Shown here: positions 1-6,734 of the stretch, piece by piece
Layout: each line of letters begins with the position of its first letter
Position numbering within the stretch: position 1 is the stretch's first letter
Source: Sulfuricaulis sp040901545
GTDB lineage: Bacteria; Pseudomonadota; Gammaproteobacteria; Acidiferrobacterales; Sulfurifustaceae
Direction of reading: 5' to 3'
NCBI RefSeq assembly: GCF_040901545.1
Contig: NZ_JBBDYL010000005.1
Span: 146,721 to 210,720 of the forward strand
Length of the DNA stretch: 64,000 nt
Notes under the pieces: model-generated
Seen by the model: only the letters and a program-made list of their open reading frames with translations
Database searches by the model: none
Told to the model about the DNA's origin: nothing
Position numbers and translations under genes: made by a program

Positions 1-2
1 AC

Positions 3-1838
3 TGGGTCGACCGCGATCGTTTTGTCCTGTCCAACGGTCATGGTTCCATGCTGCTTTACAGTTTGTTGCATTTAACGGGATATGACCTGCCCTTGGAAGA
101 AATCAGGAATTTCCGTCAACTCCATTCCATGACGCCGGGCCACCCCGAATACGGCTGCGCGCCGGGCGTTGAAACCACGACCGGTCCCCTGGGTCAGGGA
201 CTGGCCAACGGCGTGGGGATGGCGCTGGCTGAGAAAATTCTCGCGGCCCAGTTCAATCGGGACGGGCACCGGATCGTGGATCATCATACCTACGTGTTTC
301 TCGGCGACGGCTGTCTCATGGAGGGCATCTCGCACGAAGCCTGTTCGCTGGCAGGCACCCAGGGACTGGGTAAACTCATTGCCTTCTACGATGACAACGG
401 CATCTCCATCGACGGCGAGGTGCGCGGCTGGTTTACCGACGATACACCCCGGCGTTTTGAGGCCTACGGCTGGCACGTGGTTCCGAAGGTGGATGGCCAT
501 GATGCCGCGGCAGTGAAGCAAGCCATTGAATCCGCGCGTCAGGTTACCGACAAACCGTCATTGATCTGTTGCCAAACGATCATCGGTTGGGGGGCCCCCA
601 ACAAGCAGGGCAAGGAGGAATGTCACGGCGCGGCGCTCGGCGAAGCCGAAGTGGCGGCGACCCGTGAGAACATCGGCTGGAAACACGCGCCCTTTGTGAT
701 ACCGGCAGAGATCTATGGCGCGTGGGACGCCCGCGCCAAGGGAGCGCAGGCGGAGAAAACCTGGAACGAAAGATTCATTGCCTACGAAAAGGCCTATCCG
801 GAACTGGCGGCTGAATTCAACCGGCGCCAGAACGGCGCATTGCCGGAAAACTGGAAATCGAAGGTGGAGGCATTCATCCTGTCGGTGGATGCGAAAGCCG
901 AAAACATCGCGTCGCGCAAGGCATCGCAGAATGCCCTGAACGGTTATGGTCCGCTGCTGCCGGAATTGCTGGGCGGCTCGGCGGATCTCACCGGGTCGAA
1001 TTTGACCCTTTGGAACGGCTCGAAGGCATTAAACAAAACCGTGGCCAATGCCAATTACATTCATTACGGTGTGCGCGAATTCGGCATGTCCGCCATTCTG
1101 AACGGCATCGCCTTGCACCGCGGCTTTATCCCGTATGGCGCGACTTTCCTCATCTTTTCGGATTACGCGCGCAATGCGCTGCGGCTGGCGGCGCTGATGA
1201 AAATCCGCACGCTGTTTGTCTATACCCACGATTCCATCGGCTTGGGCGAGGACGGCCCGACCCATCAAGCGGTGGAACAACTCGCGACTTTGCGACTCAT
1301 ACCTAATATGTCTGTGTGGCGCCCGTGTGACGCCGTCGAAACCGCGGTGGCGTGGAAACTGGCCATTGAGCGGAAACAGAGTCCAACCTGCCTGGTCTTC
1401 TCGCGCCAGAATCTGGCGCATCAGCAACGGTCACCGGCACAAATCGCCGCGATAGCGCGGGGTGGTTATATAATCTCCGAGGCTGAAGGCGGCACACCGC
1501 AGGCCGTGCTGCTGGCGACGGGTTCCGAGGTCGGCTGTACCATGGAAGCCCAGAAACTGCTCGCCATGAGGGGCATCAAGGTGCGCGTCGTCTCCATCCC
1601 GTCCACCGATGTCTTCGATTCCCAAGCAGCCGCTTACCGCGACAATGTTCTGCCGAAAGACATCAGACGGGTGGCCGTTGAGGCAGGCGTCACCGATGGC
1701 TGGTACAAGCATGTCGGCGAGCAGGGGCGGATCGTGGGTTTGAACCGGTTTGGCGAGTCCGCGCCGGGCGGGGTGCTGTTCAAGCACTTCGGCTTCACCG
1801 CTGAACACATCGCGAAAACTGTGGAAGCGATGCTTTAA
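3..1838 (+). CDS. tkt: Transketolase, 5'-truncated by the window edge
   Basis: Thiamine-diphosphate enzyme that moves two-carbon ketol units between sugar phosphates in the Calvin and pentose-phosphate cycles. The frame is open to the first base, so about 50-60 N-terminal residues lie outside the window; about 611 residues are visible. Family marks are the GHGS motif near the start, the ThDP/metal motif GDGCLMEG followed some 30 residues later by DDNGISIDG, and GEDGPTHQ in the pyrimidine-binding domain. The C-terminal domain is complete to the TAA stop. It is followed by gap, pgk, pyk and a broken fba on the same strand, a usual autotroph cluster. The internal ATG at 48 is not the real start, because clear transketolase sequence precedes it. 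Confidence 0.97.
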   Translation, partial: WVDRDRFVLSNGHGSMLLYSLLHLTGYDLPLEEIRNFRQLHSMTPGHPEYGCAPGVETTTGPLGQGLANGVGMALAEKILAAQFNRDGHRIVDHHTYVFLGDGCLMEGISHEACSLAGTQGLGKLIAFYDDNGISIDGEVRGWFTDDTPRRFEAYGWHVVPKVDGHDAAAVKQAIESARQVTDKPSLICCQTIIGWGAPNKQGKEECHGAALGEAEVAATRENIGWKHAPFVIPAEIYGAWDARAKGAQAEKTWNERFIAYEKAYPELAAEFNRRQNGALPENWKSKVEAFILSVDAKAENIASRKASQNALNGYGPLLPELLGGSADLTGSNLTLWNGSKALNKTVANANYIHYGVREFGMSAILNGIALHRGFIPYGATFLIFSDYARNALRLAALMKIRTLFVYTHDSIGLGEDGPTHQAVEQLATLRLIPNMSVWRPCDAVETAVAWKLAIERKQSPTCLVFSRQNLAHQQRSPAQIAAIARGGYIISEAEGGTPQAVLLATGSEVGCTMEAQKLLAMRGIKVRVVSIPSTDVFDSQAAAYRDNVLPKDIRRVAVEAGVTDGWYKHVGEQGRIVGLNRFGESAPGGVLFKHFGFTAEHIAKTVEAML

Positions 1839-1947
1839 ATTTTTCTTGACCGCGGCATGACGTTGTAAACCCGGGTGATCGGACGCGACGTAATGACCGA
1901 AATGACCTCCGTGGCAACTGTAACTATAAACTTTCTGGAGATGCGAA

Positions 1948-2958
1948 ATGGCAATCAAAGTCGCTATTAACGGATATGGCCGTATCGGCCGCAACGTCTT
2001 GCGGGCTTTCTACGAGTCCGGCCGCAAGGATATTCAGATCGTCGCGATCAATGATCTGGGAAACGCCGAGACCAACGCCCACCTGACCCGTTACGACACG
2101 GTGCATGGAAAATTCCCCGGCACGGTAACTGTCGAAGGCGACCGGCTGGTCGTAAACGGCGACAAGATCCGCGCCTGCGCCGAACGCGAGCCCGCGAAGT
2201 TGCCCTGGAAGGAACTGGGGGTGGACGTGGTGCTCGAGTGCACCGGAATATTCCGGACCAAAACCAAGTGTCAGCCGCATCTCGCGGCCGGGGCGAAAAA
2301 GGTAATCATTTCCGCGCCGGCGGACAAGAACGAGTGCGATGCCACGATTGTCTATGGCGTCAATCACAAAACACTCAAATCCGTCCACAGCGTGATCTCG
2401 AATGCCTCGTGCACCACCAACTGCCTGGTCCCGCTGGTGAAGCCGTTGCACGAGAAAATCGGAGTCGTGAGCGGGCTGATGACCACGGTGCATTCCTATA
2501 CCAACGATCAGGTGTTGAGCGACGTGTACCACAGCGACCTGTATCGCGCGCGCGCCGCGGCGCACAACATGATTCCCACCAAGACCGGCGCCGCCCAGGC
2601 GGTGGGTCTGGTGATGCCGGAACTTGACGGCAAGCTTTCAGGTTTTGCCATTCGTGTTCCGATCATCAACGTTTCGGTGGTGGATTTGACGTTCATCGCC
2701 CAGCGCGCCACCAATAACGATGAAGTCAATCGCATCATGAAAGCCGCCGCCGATGGCGAATTGAAAGGCATTCTGGCCTACAATGACCAGCCGCTCGTTT
2801 CCAGCGACTTCAACCATACCGCCGTGTCTGCCACCTTCGATGCGCCCCAGACCAAGGTCATCGGCAATCTGGTCAAGGTACTGAGCTGGTATGACAATGA
2901 ATGGGGTTTCAGCAACCGCATGCTGGATACCACCGTGGCGTTGATGAATGCGAAATAA
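1948..2958 (+). CDS. gap: Type I glyceraldehyde-3-phosphate dehydrogenase
   Basis: Interconverts glyceraldehyde-3-phosphate and 1,3-bisphosphoglycerate, in the reductive direction during CO2 fixation. It has 336 residues, the normal length. The Rossmann motif NGYGRIGR is at residues 8-15, the catalytic cysteine is in SNASCTTNC (about residue 155), and the active-site histidine is in TTVHSYTND. An acidic residue after the second strand (INDLGN) is compatible with NAD use, but cofactor preference cannot be fixed from this. A TGGAGAT ribosome-binding site precedes the ATG. A heptamer-repeat hairpin element begins immediately after the stop codon, and pgk follows. Confidence 0.97.
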   Translation: MAIKVAINGYGRIGRNVLRAFYESGRKDIQIVAINDLGNAETNAHLTRYDTVHGKFPGTVTVEGDRLVVNGDKIRACAEREPAKLPWKELGVDVVLECTGIFRTKTKCQPHLAAGAKKVIISAPADKNECDATIVYGVNHKTLKSVHSVISNASCTTNCLVPLVKPLHEKIGVVSGLMTTVHSYTNDQVLSDVYHSDLYRARAAAHNMIPTKTGAAQAVGLVMPELDGKLSGFAIRVPIINVSVVDLTFIAQRATNNDEVNRIMKAAADGELKGILAYNDQPLVSSDFNHTAVSATFDAPQTKVIGNLVKVLSWYDNEWGFSNRMLDTTVALMNAK

Positions 2959-3050
2959 GTTGCAAGTGACAAGTGACAAGTAGCAAGTTCATTGCTACTT
3001 GCCACCTGAAGGGGCGCATGACGCCCTACTCTTGCTACTTGCTACTCAAG
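2959..3050. repeat. Heptamer-array palindromic repeat between gap and pgk
   Basis: Four consecutive AAGTNNC heptamers run rightward (2958-2988). They are followed by the inverted form GCTACTTGCCAC (2994-3005), a small GC hairpin GGGCG-catga-CGCCC (3012-3026), and a second inverted array CTTGCTACTTGCTACTC (3031-3047). The arrays can pair with each other. The element starts at the gap stop codon. It shares its unit with the repeats at 56649-56718 and with the terminal repeats of the four-helix-bundle unit at 63249-63712. It may act as a transcript 3' end or processing hairpin, but no T-run is present. Confidence 0.85.
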
Positions 3051-3106
3051 AAAAAGCTCGATTCACGGGCATCGTCATCGGCGAAATAAATTATGAAGAG
3101 TTGTTA

Positions 3107-4288
3107 ATGCCTGTAATAAAAATGACCGAGCTCAACCTCGCCGGCAAGCGCGTGCTGATCCGTGCGGATCTCAACGTGCCGGTGAAGGACGGGCGGATCA
3201 CCAGCGACAAGCGCCTGCGCGCTTCACTGGCGTCAACCGAATACGCCATGCAGGCCGGCGCCAAGGTGATGTTGATGTCGCATCTGGGCCGACCCAATGA
3301 AGGAGAGTACAGCGAGGAAAATTCGCTGCAACCCGTCGCCGAGGCGTTTTCAAAACTGCTCGGCAGAAAGGTACCGCTGGTGAAGGACTATCTCGACACC
3401 GCTCCGCGTATGGAAAATGGCGAAGTGGTGATGCTTGAAAATGTCCGCTTCAACGAGGGCGAGAAAAAAAACGACGAAGCATTGTCAAGGCAATATGCCG
3501 CGTTGTGCGATATATTCGTGATGGATGCCTTCGGCACGGCACACCGCGCCCAGGCCTCCACGCACGGCGTGGGTCTGCTGGCGCCCGTCGCCTGCGCCGG
3601 GATATTGCTGGCCGCGGAACTGGAGGCGCTGGGCCAGGCGCTCGCCGACCCGAAGCGGCCGCTCGTGGCCATCGTGGGCGGATCTAAAGTGTCCACCAAG
3701 CTGACCGTTCTCGAATCGCTTTCGAGAAAGGTCGATCAGCTGATCGTCGGCGGCGGAATCGCGAATACCTTTATCGCGGCGGCCGGCCACCGGGTGGGCA
3801 AGTCGCTGTACGAACCGGAACTCGTGGACACCGCCAGGAGACTGATGGCCGAGGCCGAATCGCGCGGCGCCCGTATTCCCATCCCGAGCGACGTGGTTTG
3901 TGGCAAGGAACTGGCGGAAACCACCCCGGCGACGCACAAGCCGGTCACCGAGGTGGCCGACGACGACATGATCCTCGATATCGGTCCTGAAACGGCGAAA
4001 CACTTCGCGGAGATGTTGAAACAGGCGGGCACGATCATCTGGAACGGTCCGGTCGGCGTGTTCGAGTTCGATCAATTCGCCGAAGGCACCCGGGTGCTGT
4101 CGCTGGCCATTGCGGAGAGCCCGGCTTTTTCCATCGCCGGCGGCGGCGATACCCTGGCCGCCGTGGCCAAGTATAAAATCGGCGGAATGATTTCATATAT
4201 TTCCACCGGCGGTGGAGCGTTTCTTGAATTTCTCGAGGGCAAGAAATTACCCGCGGTGGCCATGCTTGAAGCGCGGGCAAAAAAATAA
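3107..4288 (+). CDS. pgk: Phosphoglycerate kinase
   Basis: Phosphorylates 3-phosphoglycerate with ATP (Calvin direction) or the reverse in glycolysis; monomeric cytosolic enzyme. From ATG 3107 the protein has 393 residues, the family length, and begins MPVIKMTELNL, matching the usual proteobacterial N-terminus. A longer open frame reaches back to 2999 but runs through the heptamer repeat and is not protein-like. Motifs seen are RADLNVPV near the N-terminus, SHLGRP, the nucleotide-domain GGSKVSTK and the C-terminal GGGDT. The upstream purine stretch GAAGAG sits 5-10 bases before the start. Codirectional with gap and pyk. Confidence 0.96.
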   Translation: MPVIKMTELNLAGKRVLIRADLNVPVKDGRITSDKRLRASLASTEYAMQAGAKVMLMSHLGRPNEGEYSEENSLQPVAEAFSKLLGRKVPLVKDYLDTAPRMENGEVVMLENVRFNEGEKKNDEALSRQYAALCDIFVMDAFGTAHRAQASTHGVGLLAPVACAGILLAAELEALGQALADPKRPLVAIVGGSKVSTKLTVLESLSRKVDQLIVGGGIANTFIAAAGHRVGKSLYEPELVDTARRLMAEAESRGARIPIPSDVVCGKELAETTPATHKPVTEVADDDMILDIGPETAKHFAEMLKQAGTIIWNGPVGVFEFDQFAEGTRVLSLAIAESPAFSIAGGGDTLAAVAKYKIGGMISYISTGGGAFLEFLEGKKLPAVAMLEARAKK

Positions 4289-4346
4289 CTTAAACCGAAT
4301 TCACGCGCGATTCTGCCGCGCTTTTTATTTTTGATAGGAGTCAACA

Positions 4347-5786
4347 TTGCTGCGTCGAACGAAAATTGTCGCCACACTGGGCCCCGCCACGGACGATCCT
4401 AAAGTTATCGGCAAACTGATCGATGCTGGTCTGGACGTGGCGCGCCTCAACTTCTCACACGGTACCCACGAGGTTCATGTCAATCGCGCCAGGGTTGCGC
4501 GTGAATCCGCCGAAGCGCGGGGCCGAACGGTCGGCGTGCTGGTCGATTTGCAGGGACCGAAAATCCGCGTCGGCAAGTTCAAGGAGGGCGGCGTCGTACT
4601 GGAGGAGGGAGCCACTTTTATTATCGACACTGATTTTCCTCTTGACGGGGGGACAGTGGAGCGTGTCGGAACCACGTACAAGACTCTGCCGCAGGATGTC
4701 GTTCCCGGCAGTATCCTGCTGCTCGATGACGGGCGCATCTCGCTGCAGGTTGAAAAGGTGGAAGGTACCAGGGTCATATGCCGGGTGGTTGTCGGCGGTC
4801 ACCTGACCGACAACAAAGGCATTAATCGCCAGGGCGGTGGCCTGTCCGCGGCGGCGCTCACCGATGCGGATCGTGAGGCCATCAAAGTGGCGGCTGCCAT
4901 CAAGGCGGATTATCTGGCCGTGTCTTTTCCATCCCGCGCAGAGGATGTGGAGGAGGCGCGACGTCTGTTTCACGATGCGGGGGGGCACGGGGGGATCGTT
5001 TCCAAGATCGAGCGCGCCGAAGCGATCGAGAATATCGAAGAGATTGTGCGCGCCTCGGACGTGATCATGATTGCGCGCGGCGATCTGGCGGTCGAGATCG
5101 GCGATGCCGCGGTGCCGCCGATCCAGAAGCGCATCATTCGCATGGCGCGCAAGCTCAACAAGATCACCATCACCGCCACCCAGATGATGGAATCCATGAT
5201 CGAGAATTCGCTGCCGACGCGTGCCGAAGTTTCCGACGTGGCCAATGCCGTGCTGGACGGCACGGATGCCGTGATGCTGTCGGCCGAGACCGCGGTCGGC
5301 AAGCACCCGGTCGCCGCGGTGGCGGCCATGGATCGGGTCTGCCGCGTGGCGGAGATGGAGGAAGAAGCCACCCACTCGGAACATCGCATGAGCGTAACGT
5401 TTGAGCGCGTCGACGAGGCGATCGCGATGGCGACCATGTATACGGCCAATCATCTCGACGTAAAGGCCATCATCGCGCTCACCGAATCCGGCGGGACGCC
5501 GTTATGGATGTCGCGCATCAGTTCCGGTGTTCCCATTTATGCCTTGACGCGCCAACTGGAGACAGGCAGAAAGATGAGTCTCTTTCGCGGCGTTTGCCCC
5601 GTGGTGTTCGATCCGGGAACATCCGATCACGCGATAATAAACCAGGAAGCCGTCGAGGAACTGCGCCGACGCGGCGCGGTGCGTGATGGGGATCAGGTTA
5701 TCATCACCAAAGGCGATTTGTCGGGCATCATGGGTGGCACCAATACGATGAAGATCGTCACAGTGAGCAAGCTGCCCGCTGCCTGA
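4347..5786 (+). CDS. pyk: Pyruvate kinase
   Basis: Transfers phosphate from phosphoenolpyruvate to ADP. The start is TTG at 4347, giving the standard N-terminus MLRRTKIVATLGPA; AGGAGT lies 6 bases upstream and no ATG is nearer. It has 479 residues. The barrel motifs include LNFSHG, the catalytic-lysine region SKIERAEAIENI, the metal-binding MIARGDLAVEIG, and ITATQMMESM. The C-terminal domain (ALTESGGTPLWMSR onward) is complete. It is part of the tkt-gap-pgk-pyk-fba run and lies 60 bases downstream of pgk. Confidence 0.96.
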   Translation: MLRRTKIVATLGPATDDPKVIGKLIDAGLDVARLNFSHGTHEVHVNRARVARESAEARGRTVGVLVDLQGPKIRVGKFKEGGVVLEEGATFIIDTDFPLDGGTVERVGTTYKTLPQDVVPGSILLLDDGRISLQVEKVEGTRVICRVVVGGHLTDNKGINRQGGGLSAAALTDADREAIKVAAAIKADYLAVSFPSRAEDVEEARRLFHDAGGHGGIVSKIERAEAIENIEEIVRASDVIMIARGDLAVEIGDAAVPPIQKRIIRMARKLNKITITATQMMESMIENSLPTRAEVSDVANAVLDGTDAVMLSAETAVGKHPVAAVAAMDRVCRVAEMEEEATHSEHRMSVTFERVDEAIAMATMYTANHLDVKAIIALTESGGTPLWMSRISSGVPIYALTRQLETGRKMSLFRGVCPVVFDPGTSDHAIINQEAVEELRRRGAVRDGDQVIITKGDLSGIMGGTNTMKIVTVSKLPAA

Positions 5787-5825
5787 TTTTTCGGAATAAT
5801 CTTTCATTCACTTTTTTGGGGGCTC

Positions 5826-6171
5826 ATGGTTTTAATCACGCTGCGCCAGCTTCTGGACCATGCCGCCGAGCGGGATTACGGGGTCCCGGCGTTCAACGTC
5901 AACGATCTCGAACAAATGCGCGCCATCATGGAAGCGCCCATGCTTGCACATGGCGTCCACCGGCGCGGTGCGCCAGTTCCCGGCCGGGAACAAGAAAGAA
6001 TTCGACCCGCGCAAATGGCTTGCCGTCGCGACCAAAGCCATGAAAGAAATCTGCAAGGCGCGCTATGAGTCTTTTGGCTGCGCCGGACAGGCCTCGAAAA
6101 TCAGGGCGTTTTCGCTCGATGCCATGACCAACCGCTATGCCAAGGGCGAGGTTGTGTCGAGTAGTCAATAA
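5826..6171 (+). pseudogene. fba: Class II fructose-bisphosphate aldolase, internally deleted
   Basis: The first 37 codons (MVLITLRQLLDHAAERDYG and on to IMEA) match the N-terminus of class II aldolase. The frame then jumps to the C-terminal part, read one frame over from about 5945 (ASTGAVRQF, EFDPRKW, KAMKEICKARYESFG, ASKIRAFSLDAM). The middle, roughly 230-240 codons with the zinc ligands, is missing. The last 133 bases (6018-6150) are repeated exactly at 13469-13601. After the repeat the reading frame ends in a short new tail (EVVSSSQ, stop at 6171) that differs from the sequence following the right copy. It cannot encode an active enzyme; an intact aldolase elsewhere would be needed. Mis-assembly is a possible alternative. 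Confidence 0.9.
6018..6150 (+). repeat. Left copy of 133-bp perfect direct repeat (fba 3' end)
   Basis: Base-for-base identical by eye to 13469-13601. It codes for the fba C-terminal stretch from LAVATKAMKEIC to RYAKGE. Together the copies bracket the nrdAB-metE island (6151-13468), as attL/attR copies or a recombination duplication would. The sequence beyond each copy differs: left continues GTTGTGTCGAG, right continues CTGGAACCATG, which fits the normal aldolase ending (ELEP). Confidence 0.93.
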
Positions 6172-6199
6172 CTAAGGGGCGGGCGACCGCCCCTAAGTT
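6170..6199 (+). terminator. Perfect 13-bp stem-loop after the fba remnant
   Basis: AACTAAGGGGCGG pairs perfectly with CCGCCCCTAAGTT around a GCGA tetraloop. It begins 20 bases inside the island, directly after the fba repeat. There is no strong T-run, so rho-independent termination is only likely; it could also insulate the island from the upstream operon or mark an element end. Confidence 0.55.
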
Positions 6200-6304
6200 G
6201 TTTGCAGAACCTGTGTAATGTCGTCACGTCCCACGGCGGACGTTGGGTTCTGTAAGCAAGCAACACCCGCGACGCATCCTGCCGAAAGCGTACGCCCCAT
6301 CTGA

Positions 6305-6352
6305 CCACTATATCTTGAGTTGACTCAGTGTAGTCTACACAATATATTGTGT
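6305..6352 (+). promoter_or_regulatory. nrdAB promoter with two NrdR boxes
   Basis: TTGACT (6320-6325) and TATATT (6343-6348) are spaced 17 bases apart, a good sigma-70 promoter. ACACAATATATTGTGT (6337-6352) fits the NrdR-box consensus completely and overlaps the -10. A weaker match (13 of 16 positions) lies at 6305-6320, exactly 32 bases upstream, the three-helical-turn spacing known for paired NrdR boxes. NrdR represses ribonucleotide reductase genes when dATP is abundant. The boxes support real transcription of the downstream nrdAB and add a second control to the riboswitch. Confidence 0.85.
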
Positions 6353-6545
6353 TTTCTTGGTGCCTCGGGTGTTATACCTGAGGCGTAGAAAGGGAATCCG
6401 GTGTAAATCCGGAACGGTCCCGCCGCGGTAACGGGGACAGGCTGCCGCACACGCCACTGGGTTTAAACCTGGGAAGGCGCAGCAGCCGCGACGCAAGACC
6501 GTTTTGCGTCGCCACCCGAAGTCCGAAGACCTGCCAAGCACAGCA
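6352..6545 (+). promoter_or_regulatory. Cobalamin riboswitch upstream of nrdAB
   Basis: Contains the conserved cobalamin-aptamer blocks in order: GGTGCC, GGGAATCCGGTG, AATCCGGAACGGTCCCGCC, GGTAACGGGGA, GCCACTGGG, GGGAAGGCG, and the B12 box CCGAAGTCCGAAGACCTGCC at 6516-6535. About 190 bases separate it from the nrdA start. Adenosylcobalamin binding normally shuts expression off, so the B12-independent class I reductase should be made when B12 is scarce. I see no clear terminator with a T-run in the leader, so translational control is possible. Confidence 0.95.
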
Positions 6546-6734
6546 CACCTCGCAATCGATCGGCTGGTGACCCTCCGGGGTTTGTATAAGCCGGTTCTGG
6601 CTACGAGAGTCCTCGTGGATTGGGACTTCGGGATGACCACGAAACTAGGTTCCGCCTCGCGGTTTTCGTGTTTGCCTAATGCCTCCTCCCTGGGACTGGT
6701 GCTGCCGGCTCAACGCTCACCCGAGGAGGAATGT

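Noticed and set aside
2959..3050. Possible CRISPR-like array from repeated AAGT heptamers
   Set aside because: Units are 7 bases with no spacers; arranged as inverted arrays, not direct repeats with unique spacers.
6504..6734. N-terminal extension of NrdA
   Set aside because: Runs through the cobalamin riboswitch; the Shine-Dalgarno and family N-terminus fix the start at 6735.
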